A stretch of 64,000 nt of DNA, from positions 800,088 through 864,087 of the forward strand of contig JAFEVB010000037.1 of assembly GCA_032629725.1 (NCBI GenBank), given 5' to 3'. This stretch comes from Gremmenia infestans. Lineage: Eukaryota; Ascomycota; Leotiomycetes; Helotiales; Hamatocanthoscyphaceae. The position numbers were made by a program, and so were the translations under genes. Shown here piece after piece: positions 25,401 through 34,983 of this stretch. Below the pieces are notes generated by a model. It did not search any database. It had not been told where the DNA came from and worked only from the letters and a program-made list of their open reading frames with translations. Every line of letters begins with the position of its first letter. The stretch's first letter is position 1.

Positions 25401-25467
25401 GCAGGTGGATGATGTGAGGGATGGAGGAAAGGAGAAGATCAACCCAGATGAAATTGACTTGGCTTAG
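22444..25467 (+). CDS. Large coiled-coil protein with RRM-like C-terminal half, unknown function
   Basis: A single exon of 1007 aa. The N-terminus is Ser/Thr-rich. Residues 100-225 form a charged coiled coil that contains four tandem 11-residue units at 150-193 of the form K-(H/F)-x-x-Y-x-x-x-(S/T)-x-x. A middle disordered part follows. Around residues 595-660 the sequence NVLRTVHIGNLPTDIELREV then GAMSALVTFV looks like RNP2 and RNP1 strands of an RNA-recognition motif. A second, weaker copy (TRCLQLPNFPTD ... LHLEFAS) follows at about 695-770. The C-terminus is acidic and ends at 25467. It may bind RNA; the domain call is by eye. ATG 22444 has a good context (GAAATGG). Confidence 0.8.
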   Translation: MATLLPDLASNPITLNPNRESSDAGVQTSGIPMEQVARRARSSIARSSSPTTSDSVSFADLDISAPSSGTMVPKSDFTSASNQTAPLGTPVNFEQEMIAAAEKMKEAEEKYERYKSNSENKLSETRMKRDVDRTAAELRRVEDRIAIEQKHEGYMAKSQEKHERYMAESNKKFEQYKTASEQKFLAYKMETDEIIVQHRIRIAVLENDINSKKEEAEQAKIALLLVVQTLGRNGLTATVATPTSIKATDARGGGQRIGELKEEIDGLRKETRGLRASIRRREWDEPQSRQVHAGVGDSSPDVKSIEARRVKVEDWQTTGVKINDNMKAEIVSGSSKRFATPFGSDPPRYQSEIEILPNGELRSPDHSFSSGSATIAKIPILARNHSAGIANVGMILNLEDVLGGEFDEVVTPPRRCTSRMQSLSYGQDIKEKEKTFEEQMLEHELAMQKFQSAPKPGVLKIGTDILCGARGQAYVAKEGGGYDSRQYDYGIPRNYHNMGRYQGHDYHEPRGFMPKGRESRGFMDKGARVNLSVEHEMLLKRGFDPNLWNSIEERNTAVDNWRRSADQREQHFPEFFKHNIVYVPSEDDNNVLRTVHIGNLPTDIELREVLAKVRGGQVIHGVLLNTFKQTGAMSALVTFVKESAADDYITYTGIYPLTFGDDDEKTAASVTLITTPTYPMSAALINKLNNHGSTRCLQLPNFPTDFSLTRLERNIGGDNKYRTESLIEMYFTTDKTLHLEFASINAAGSAFAILTRWQTYQGLEVHYAPDPCSGPVEELQLETKPRMPLFPKYGFADGSLATRDAYSDKIYDVEIKAVDTIPRKHLAALDNQKVDLPDFSGKNLMATPWADDTGFEDEPLAVKSFSVSSSTGLAHADGPIIMQDPTQVANALKIHGINSKMGGHDNTWIARNGLLQPPVGLEGSHYAGRESRSTIATGKTHVRFSSTEDQAMPVDVIKSGGTQSSSEDEDCMAEGQVEKTELGLGEQVDDVRDGGKEKINPDEIDLA

Positions 25468-25723
25468 ATCTTATATATGATATCTTACAGATTCTTACTC
25501 ATAAAATGTATTTTAGATGGGAATTTCTAGGAGCTAGTTAGGTGGAAACAGCATTTACTGCATAGTATTATTTATATTGCAAGCAGATAAGTGGTGTGAC
25601 ATATGCAAGCAAGGTAGGTTTTAAACGTCTCATACACCTTAGAAGAAACAAGCCGAAACTCCATAAATTACATTTACCATAGAACTTATTATTATCAATA
25701 CACCCTACCGAGCTAATAACTAA

Positions 25724-25815
25724 AATCGGTTATTTATTAAAACTATACTGTTTTAAAATTTCAATTACTCGATCCATATTTTTGAATGCTTTTATTACTC
25801 AATCTATACTTTTTC
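25724..25815 (+). repeat. Left terminal inverted repeat
   Basis: Pairs with 26281-26372. This arm carries more T at CA-equivalent sites than its partner, so it looks the more heavily mutated. Confidence 0.75.
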
Positions 25816-26280
25816 TATTCATCTATACACTTTCATTTTTACTACTAAAAACTTACATACCAACTACTACTAGTAGTAGAAGCTTACAACTTTATATAAC
25901 TTCTAAGATATTAGCATACTAGCATATAGCTATATTAAGTGCTTATATATCTTATTAGGATATATAAATTATATAAACTATATAATCTTAGCTCTAATAA
26001 TTAACTAGTATTAAGACTTTTCACTTTATTACTATAACCTTAGTAAGAACCTCTTTTATATCTATAGATGCAATAATAAAAATATAGATTACTAGGCTAG
26101 ATAAGTGCACTATATATATAGGTAAGATTATATAACACATATGATTTATATATTCTATCACTTCTAGCTTATTATTACCCTCTTTAAGTTTATATCTAGG
26201 TCTCTATTACTAGTAGATAATAGTATAGCGCTATGCTAGCACTATTTCTAAGTATAATAGAGCGAACTACTAGTAGGAAC

Positions 26281-26372
26281 TGAAAAGTTTATAGATCGAG
26301 TAGTAAAGCATTAAATAATATGGATTGAGTAATTAAAATTCAAAACAGTGTGGATTTAGTAGATAACCGACC
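26281..26372 (-). repeat. Right terminal inverted repeat
   Basis: Reverse complement of the left arm at 25724-25815 with scattered transitions. This arm keeps CTACTAAATCCACACTG where the left arm has T in place of several C. Confidence 0.75.
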
Positions 26373-26507
26373 TAAATTTCACCATCTAATTTTTACCCTT
26401 ACAGTACACCCCTATACCATACTCGCTAAATAACACCCACCCCATATATACACACTCCCTAAACCATCCATCCATCCATCACTTTCACCCACCCACCCAC
26501 CAACCCC

Positions 26508-26855
26508 TTACCCGACACTCACCTCCGGCAAAACATTCTCTTCCTCCTCCACCATCCCCCCATCGCCAGCTCTCCACCCCAGATCATCGCCTAGGAAGTC
26601 TCCGCTCGCGAACATGGCCGTCGCGTATGCCTCGGCGGCCGACATGGCGATTATGTTTGGCTCTTCGCGCGCGTCGCGGAGGGTGGGCAGTTCGTGCATT
26701 GTCGGTTGTGTTGGAAGGGAAATTGCGGCGGTTAGGGATGCCGGGGCTTGCGAAGTCAAGAGGGCTTCGTGCAGGATCGCGGCGAGGGATTCGGGTTGTG
26801 GTTTTTCATGGTCAAGTGTCTGGGGGGGGGGCTGGTATGGTTTGCTTGGTGGCTG
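26508..26855 (-). other. In-frame 115-codon extension beyond the WW-gene stop codon
   Basis: The frame of the WW gene continues after TAA (26856-26858) without another stop to 26508. The stop is preceded by CAA and followed by CAG CCA, which fits the stop-CAR-YYA context known to promote readthrough. The extension is protein-like: Pro/Gln-rich at first, then an amphipathic Ala/Leu stretch (ESLAAILHEALL) and an acidic Gly-rich end. No alternative ATG-started gene explains it. It may be a readthrough tail, a recent nonsense change (CAA to TAA) or a sequence error. Confidence 0.6.
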
Positions 26856-29800
26856 TTATTGGGTACTTTGTTGGGCTGGAGATGCTGGAGGTGGAAGGTA
26901 AATTGGTGGTTGAGTTGACGGTTCTGGAGATGATGGGGGGTGATCTGGATAAGGTAGAATGCCCTGGGAGTGTGACAGGTTTACAGCCTGTCCTGGAGAC
27001 GATGAAGAGTGATCTGGGTAAGGCAACGTTCCCCGGGTATCCAGTTGTTTTGCGCTTTGGACGGGAGTTTTGTGTCGAAGTGGAGGTGGAGGAATAGATA
27101 TCCCTGCTACCGGTTCTGCTCCTGTGATCTCAGGGGGACCTTTGGATTCAAAATCCATTTCCTTTTTATTTGCAGCAGACTGGTAGATCAGCGCTTGTCG
27201 CTCGAGGAAGACCCTTAACTGCTTAGTGGCATGTGTATCCTTTGGAGCCCTGTCCTCGGCTTGAATATCCTTGACTTGGGTTACAGCTGCCGTTCGAGGA
27301 CGAACGTCGAAGAAGAGTTCGAATCTATCTCGTTGCTTCGATTGATCGGTGCTGCTGTACGGATGCTCTTCCTCTGGTGTTGGGCATGCATCCCGCTCGG
27401 CGATCAAAGTCTCTTTGTGAATTGAACTTGGTGTAGGAGTTTCGCTGACATCTAGTGTATCACTGGAACCGAAAAAGGTCGTAGATACTTGTGCATGTTT
27501 GGAGCTTTGCTGAATGGTATGCAGAGAGATGTTTTCGTCTTGTGCCGTGCCGGATGTATATTGGCTTTCCCCTGTACTTTCGTGGCCTGCCATGTATCGA
27601 GCAACATCTTCTTCAGTGTAGGTTTGATCGTCGATTGTGAAGGATTGCATTTGGGCCGTCTCTTCTGGTGGAATTAAGACGATTGATATTGCCTCGATGT
27701 TGGATGAATCCTTCCGCTTCGTTTGTTGGGGAGGAGAGACCGGCAACAAGTTCTCCTCGACATATCTTATCTGCGCGCCAACGGCTTTTTCTTCGGCAGG
27801 TACAGGAACAGCAGCCTCCACAAATTCAGTCTCTGCATATGCCGTATCGTGGATCATAAAGTGAGTCTCGGGGTTTTCCTCTTTGATGACACGTCTTTCC
27901 TGCCTGGGTTGCTGAACGACATTGGTCACTACCGAGTTCGTCTTGATGTAAGACTGGGTTTCAATAAGTAAATCACCCCCTCTAATTGCCTCCTGCTTGG
28001 TGCTAGACCCAACGACTATCTCTGTGGCTGAACCGCTCTTCTGCGTCTGCCCATGACGGAGTTCCGACGCAATAACTTCAGTCTCACCAAAAGATGCCGT
28101 TCCAGAATCATACGCCTCGACTTCAAACATGGATTGCACGCCTCTTAGCTGTCCTACATCCGATTCGATGCAGAATGATTGAGCCTGATCATTTTGTTGA
28201 GAGTATACTCCCTCTTGAAAGTTTACCGACTTAGTTGCATCGTTTCTCACTAAAGCCACCGTTTCGGTATTGGCAGCCGTTTTCTGTGGCCTGTCATTCT
28301 CAATTGTGAGGATTATATTTAGAATGGGTTGCTCTGATAATCTCTGTACCATGTCAGATTCGATGATCCTCGTTCGGATAGAAATCGGAGTTGTGGATGC
28401 TACCGTTTCTTCCTGTCTAGTCTCCACGACCGTGGTATTTGTATTAGTCTTAGTCTCTGCATCGAACTTCTCCCGAGACGGCCCAGTCATGATTGCATTT
28501 GTCACCTCAAAGCCAGTACTATGCGTCACCTTTGCCTCTTGTGCAGTCTCCTGGGCCGTAGCCTGGATGAACATCGCCTCGTTTGTTTTATATTGCTGCT
28601 GACCATTTTCCTGGATTATCTTGGACTCAATGATGGTAAATTGCGTACAATTCTCATCCTTATAGCCAGACTCCTGTGAAATAATGGCATTCGACTCGGT
28701 ATAAGCTACCGTGTCCGAATTCCGCACTACGGTCTCTTCAATGAAGATAGTCTCAGTGTATGATGCGTGTTGGGATGTGGACTGATGAGCAGTTTCCTCG
28801 AAGACGTAGTCTTTCCTGTCAGCCCAGGCATTTGTTTCTTGCGTTGAAGGCACATTAGCTGGCTCGGTAGCCCAGACATTCTCTTCCAGCATTGCATTCT
28901 CCTGGGCCCAGGGGTTTTGCATAGTTGGAGAAGCGCTGCTCCTCGAATCGATACTATTCTGGCTGGTGACTTGGAAAGCTGGCTGGAATTCCTGCTGGGT
29001 GTTTATGCTATTATCTTGGATTTCTCTGACTGTTTTCGCGATCTCGACATTCTGGGTAGTGTCAACCTCTGTGGTAGTTTTCTGCTCAAAGGCCCCTGAA
29101 ACTTGAGTGTCCTGTACAAGTTCAACCTTCTCAAGGTTGGTTTCTTGCTGGTAAGAACCGGCAGTCTCAAAAGTCTCAACTGTATACGATTCTTGCTGAA
29201 CGATCTGAGAACTCTGCGTATCCTCGTTATACGTGATTCCCTCCGTTATGGCCGGTTCTACCTCGTTGATCGTAAATGTTCCCTGCTCGCTACAGAAAGC
29301 TCCCGAGCCATCCAATGTAGAGTAGTCCACTTGGAAGGCACCATTCGAGCAGATACCTTCGTGATAAATTCCTTCGGTGCTGTCCATTTCGATAGGTCCC
29401 CGGGTCTTTTCTGTATAGCTGACTGCGCCTTGATATTTAACGTCAACGTCGACCGCTTCTATCGAATATTGCTCATTTTGTTCCATGCATTCCACGCCAT
29501 CTTGGGTGTTATTATAATCTTCGCAGTATTCGTCTGACGAACCTTCAACTGCATCATCTCTAAAGATACCACTGAAGCCTTTAGCTAAATTTGATACGTC
29601 CCGAAGCGTGGCTTCCATATTTGCTGTAGCCCCTGCTGCTTTCGCAGGTCGAGCGTTGCTGATTTGCTGGATTTGGATTTCGCCTGGCTGGAGTTGCGGG
29701 GTATAGATCGACGGTTGCTGTATTTTGCTTGTTTGGAGTGGTTTCCTTCCGCTAATACTTTGATTTGACGGTTGTACATTTTGATTCCTTACTGGTACCG

Positions 29801-31320
29801 TTATTTTTGAACTCTGAATACTGACAGCTTGGCCCTGTCGTTGAGGACCACTGGCGAGTTGCTTCCTCAGATTATGTGGTCGCTTCGCTGGCTGATGTAC
29901 TTGTGACATGACTGCTGCATGGATTGTTTGCTCCTGGTAGTGCACACTTCCCACACCCTCTACACTCGCTTGGGTTTGATAGATATCCACTTCCTCACAC
30001 TCAACCTCGACATTACCGTCATTATCGATGCTGGTTTGATCTATCTCAACCTCCACGTTGTAGCTTCCATTGGCATCGACATATACACCACCATCGTTCC
30101 CAACCCCACCACCGATCATACTACCCACTGCCCCCATAGCACCAAGTACTCCATCATCGTTATCACTGTCACCAGCGATGAGATTTGTACCGGGTATACT
30201 CACGCCTGTCGTTTCTTTGAATACCGCATTGGCAATCTTAACACCGGCTCCAATGACTTTACGATTATTCTTCAATGCTTTGCCCGCGATCTTGGCTCCC
30301 TTCAAGCTGGTTTGACCTGCGATCTTTGCTCCATTTCTGACTGAAGTGGTATCGATCTTAGGCGCAGTGAACCCTCTCGGCATGGAAAATAGGCTCTTTC
30401 TTCTCGAGGGCTGGTTATCTAATGAAAATCCGTTAGCGTTGTTATTCTGGTGTTTATTCCGAATACAGAATATACAAAAATGTTTGAGACATTCAAGCTC
30501 TGGATCTGTCTATAGACGTTGAATGCAAAAATGAATGGAATATGCATAACATGCCTGAATATGTCTCCCATTGAAGATCACTAGGTTGAGAGAAGGGCTT
30601 CGGTTGAGACGAGAAGGAGTTCGTTGGGGAGATGGGTTGAGGTTTTGTTGTAAAAGTTGCTGGAGACTGTGAGGGGACAGTGGTAGGTGATATTTGCTGT
30701 TGTTGCGGCGTGATAGCTGTTGAAGTTTGCGAGAATTGAGGTGCAGAATTCATGGGTGAGAATGCAACTCCTGCATTTGTAGCTTGTGTTGTAGGTTGAC
30801 TGATGGGGATTGATTGAGGAATTGGTACAGGCGCGTATGTCACTGGTGTGAACGTAGGAGGGAATCCATAGTTGGGAGTTATCACTTCGGATTCAGGAGG
30901 TTCCCAGCTGCTGTGGTTGGTGATTGTATTAAAGAAGTAGGTTCTTCCATTTGCGTCGTTGCAGATTATCCATCCCACTGGTAACTGTTTGATGATAGGT
31001 GGTGGGGATTGAAATGACGGCTGAGACACAATGCCACGATTTTGGGGACTAGTAACAGAGCCGCTCAGGCTTGGTAGACTGGAGATGCTTGACACGCTTT
31101 TACGTGATGTTGATCTCGAGTCTTGTCTAGCAAGGGTTTCCTGTGGAGAGACTGCTTGTCCAACTGGTCTTCTGGGCGGCACTTGCTTCCTGGTTACGGG
31201 TGTAGGAACTTGCTGAGGGACTATCGGGGGGGTCGCTGGTCCATAATTCCAGGGTTGTTGGATGGCCGTCGCATTTATTGAAGGGGGTTTCCATTGAGGG
31301 TTCGGCTGTGCCTGCTGCAT
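26856..31320 (-). CDS. Very large WW-domain protein with long Gln/Thr/Glu-rich region
   Basis: I do not recognise a named orthologue. Exons are 31320-30555 and 30418-26856. The intron (30419-30554, 136 bp) appears to use a GC donor (TCAG-GCATGT) with branch GCTAACG and acceptor ATTAG; only this joins in frame (YSDNQPSRRKS). The product is 1442 aa to the first stop. A WW domain spans about residues 113-142 with both tryptophans (LPVGW ... NHSSWEPP), indicating Pro-rich ligand binding. After the intron come a Lys/Ala/Gly repeat region (GAKIAG), a Gly-rich patch, then about 900 residues of Q/T/E/V-rich low-complexity sequence. The frame stays open past the TAA stop for 115 further codons (see next entry). 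Confidence 0.75.
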
Positions 31321-32474
31321 TGTAACTGAGTCCCAAGTCGCCCCAAAGAGTTCGAGGTCTTTTCAGGAGAATACTAAATGGTATGTATGATATTTTCAAG
31401 ACATGACAGAAGAATCAGAAGTTGTATCTGGAAGACAAAAGTGAAAATAAAGAAGAGGATTCTCGACATTGGGTCAAGGCCGGGCTGAAAGTGAGGCTGA
31501 TACTTTGGCGTTATCTAGACACTTCTAATGGCGGGGGGTGCAAGCCGTCCCGCGGAAGTTTGACCAAAATAGTAAAAAATCAATAAAATGTTCGTCTATT
31601 GAGCCACACAGAGCTATCGTACGCAGAGTAACAGACGGGACATCTCCTAATTCTCGTGGTCATGCACCGCGACGCTTGGGCTGGATTGACTCGATGCGAC
31701 TCACTTAAGCCGCGATGTGGGAGAGAAGATTGATAGATGAGCCCAGGATCACACAAAGCTTGATAGGTGAGATACTCTTAAGTACTATCTATTACCGGGC
31801 CCACCCCATGTGAACCGTGTTCCTTGAACTAAAAGCAGGCGCATTCTATCCGAGTCACTACAGAAAGATGCAGTGAAACCTCATAAAGCTTGACTGAAAG
31901 CTGAGAATTGCATCTCTTCGCTGAAGATAGCAGAAGAAGGGAAAAATTAATCCCGGATACGAATAAGAAAAAAGAAGTTCAATAAACGCGCAGAGGTATA
32001 AGTTTCGCGGGGTTTTACAACTATCCACTTACTTCTCCCTCAGAAGATAGGCTACCTTTGGCATTTTTAAAATCTCATTCTCATTCTTATTCTTTCATAA
32101 GATTTCTCAGATTGACGGCGCAAAGGTGTCTCTCAGCTTATTATGTTATTGGTGTTCTGTCCTTAACCCTCATACGCTGCAAAGATGGGGATGGCACAGT
32201 TTTTATTAGCGCCACAACGCGGAACCGAGGCGGCCCTTACCGGAACAGATAACGGAAGCGGTTACTGTATCATATCAATGCCCACCTTTGGGCTTCATAG
32301 TCATAGTATGGAATAGCAGCATGAGCTAAATACCGTACAATCAAGTTTACAAGCAAGCGTCCTACTAATGTATTACTGAGCCTGCAACAACAATCTATCA
32401 TCTTCTCAGCTCACCATCGGCATTCTCTAAGATACATCTTAATCACTCTACACTCGTAGCTCCGTATAAACGAA
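31321..32474. other. Intergenic divergent region, 1.15 kb
   Basis: This lies between the WW gene (minus) and the amidase gene (plus). It holds both promoters and no supported coding frame. Confidence 0.5.
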
Positions 32475-34226
32475 ATGGACACTGCGAAACTGATCTCGAA
32501 AGCCCGGGAGACTCGAGACTCCTCTATTGCAAGGGTCGAACCCCCTCTTGCACCGCTTCCAGACCCTCTTCCTAAGAACGTCACGAGAATCCCCAGCCAA
32601 CTTTTGACTGCGAGAGAGCTTGAGATTACTGGCCTTGATGCTCCCGAGTTACTAAAAGCCATCCGGGATAAAGTATACTCATCCGAGGACGTTACACGTG
32701 CCTTCCTAAGACGAGCAGCTCTTGCTCAGAAACTCGTACGTGATACCCCGGTCCTTCTTCTTAAACCCAGACAATTTACATTTATACAGACAAATTGCAT
32801 CACCGAGCTCCTCCCCGAACGAGCCATCGACCGAGCAAAATACCTAGACTCGCTCCCTCACCCTATAGGCCCTTTCCACGGCTTACCCATCTCCATCAAA
32901 GAGCACCATGGAATGCGAGGCTGTTCTACTAACGGCGGCTACGTGGCTCTCGTTGAAAGAGATCCCGATGGAGATCTACCCCTGAACGACGTGCTCTGGG
33001 AAGCAGGCGCCGTGTTCTACGCAAGGACTACGCAGCCCCAAGCTGTCATGCACCTGGAAACGTCGACCGGTATCTACGGCGTCACGGTCAATCCTTGGAA
33101 TACCGATCTTACGGCTGGAGGTAGCTCTGGGGGTGAAAGTGCTCTTGTTGCGATGCGGGGTAGTGTTTTGGTATGTTCGGAAAGGGGGAGCTGAGGATAT
33201 AACTAACGGTATCAGGGAATGGGTGGTGATATCGGAGGCTCTATCAGATGCCCTGCAGCCAATACTGGGATTTATGGCTTTAAACCGACTCCAGGAAGAA
33301 TTTGCAGCACGGGAACTATAGTTGCGAGTTCAGGACAGGAGGGGTGAGTTCATAGCCTTGCCGAGTATACTTAATACTAACAGCATGCTAGAGTCATGGC
33401 GACCAAAGGACCCATGTCGACCTCGCGGTCCGGACTAGATCTATTCATGGAAGCCTACCTAAGTTACGAACCATGGACCAAAGAAGACTCCATAGCTCCC
33501 ATCCCCTGGAGACCCATCACCCTCCCCACAAAGCTAAAAATCGCCATCATGTGGTCCGACAACATCGTGACTCCCCACCCCCCCATAACCCGTGCCCTAA
33601 AAGAAGTCGCCCAGACCCTCAAGGCCGCAGGTCACGAAATCGTCGACTGGATCCCAGAAGGCCACGATGAATGCTGGGACATCACCCACTCCCTGTACTA
33701 CGAAGACGGCGCCAAGTGCGTCGAGACACTCCTCGCCAAAGGCGGCGAGGAACTCCTTCCTCTGACTGAATGGCTCATCAAAGACAACGAGAACGTCAAA
33801 TGGCGAACAGCAGAAGAAGTCTGCGCCCTCAAAGTAAAACGCAACGCCTACCGACAGCGTTACAACAAACTCTGGCGTAGCACCGCCTCAGCAAACTCCC
33901 CCATGGTAGACGCGATTCTCTGTCCCACCGGCCCCGGCGCCGCCCCTCCCCACGGAAACGCCAAGTACTGGAGTTACACCAGCCAATGGAACCTGCTCGA
34001 ATACCCTGGTGCCGTTTTCCCCGTTACATCTGTGGACCAGAAGGTAGATGTTAAGGATGAGAAGTACGTCCCGATGAATGAGCAGGATAAGTTTAATTAC
34101 GAGTTGTATGAACCGGGACGATATGTGGATGCGCCGATTGGGCTGCAGATTGTTACGCGGAAGTGGGAGGATGAGAAGTGTTTGAAGGTGCTGGAGGTTG
34201 TGGAGAAGGCTATGGGTAGGAAGTAG
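32475..34226 (+). CDS. Amidase-signature family hydrolase (acetamidase/fatty-acid-amide-hydrolase-like)
   Basis: Exons are 32475-32735, 32790-33170, 33216-33343 and 33392-34226; introns of 54, 45 and 48 bp join in frame to give 534 aa. The Ser-cisSer-Lys triad of the family is present: Lys in LPISIKEHHG, the Gly/Ser-rich signature TAGGSSGGES, and the nucleophile Ser in DIGGSIRCPAAN, a stretch assembled only after splicing of the second intron. Such enzymes hydrolyse carboxamides such as acetamide, indoleacetamide or fatty amides, in the cytosol. The first intron is three-divisible with no stop. Substrate is not determinable. Confidence 0.93.
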
Positions 34227-34983
34227 GGGGTATTTGTAGAATGGGGACTGGATGTGTTGAATTTTACACTTCTATCTTCAAGGATCATGATTAATACTTG
34301 TGAATGAAGCAATGGAGAATATGAGATAATAGCATCTCTAAAGGTTGCCCCGTGCGAATCGTACTGTAGACAGCCCTATTTTTACCTTTAAACACCATAC
34401 TTAAATCGCACAAGGTATAAGTTGTGCTACTTCCTCCATCCTCAAAACAATCCATAGCCCCTTAAGGGAAGAAGAGGAAAGAAGATGACAGACGATTAAA
34501 CGTGCAGATAGGAGCATTTGCGTATAGGTATATGGCGGAGAAAAGAGAAGATAATGCATGAGTGAGTGTAAGGGAGGGAGGGAAAACTGATTTGAGGAGT
34601 GGAATTACTATTGTTGATAAATGGTGGTGGTATTTCTTGTGAACATGTTTAGGGGTGTGGAGGGAAAAAAGGATGGAATAAACGATCGATTGAGTGAAGA
34701 CGTAGAGGGGGGGTTTTTTTTTGGACATTTATGATGCTTGTGGAAAGATTGGGTGTTCGTACGCGTGAGGTAGAGCGGCTCCCAATTTGCTGGTTTAGTT
34801 GTGTATGATATGTAGTACTGTAACGATGTCTGTATGAATTAACAAAAGGGGACCGGAATAGTTTCAGTGGAGGCACGAGGATTTGCATACGGAAGACTCG
34901 AATTATCAAGTATCTATTACGAGAAATTCATTCATCAACTGTGGCATGTACCTAGCTAGCATGGGTATACAAACAGACAAAAA
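34227..34983. other. Intergenic region between convergent genes, 757 bp
   Basis: 3' flanks of the amidase (plus) and glycosylase (minus) genes. Contains a G7-T9 homopolymer pair near 34707-34722. No gene is seen. Confidence 0.5.

Larger units (their letters stand above)
25724..26372. mobile_element. Degenerate MITE-like element with about 92-bp terminal inverted repeats
   Basis: The left end 25724-25815 and the reverse complement of 26281-26372 align along their length, starting TCGGTTAT, then ACTGTTTT, ATTACTC and ATCTATA. Most differences between the arms are C/T, with T in one arm where the other has CA, as expected from repeat-induced point mutation. The interior is very AT-rich with many TA-containing palindromes and no open frame, so the element is non-autonomous and decayed. 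The right end is followed by TA; the left flank does not match cleanly, so the target duplication is uncertain. Confidence 0.75.
25468..26507. other. Gene-free interval holding a decayed AT-rich element
   Basis: This lies between the RRM-like gene and the 3' end of the WW gene, which converge on it. Most of it is taken up by the inverted-repeat element at 25724-26372; the rest is AT-rich sequence without features, plus a CAC/CCA-rich stretch just before 26507. Confidence 0.6.

Noticed and set aside
26821..26865. An intron from GTACCC (about 26865) removing the TAA in the WW gene
   Set aside because: The nearby acceptors do not restore the phase; only a distant AG would, without a good branch site. 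Kept as a minor alternative to readthrough or mutation.
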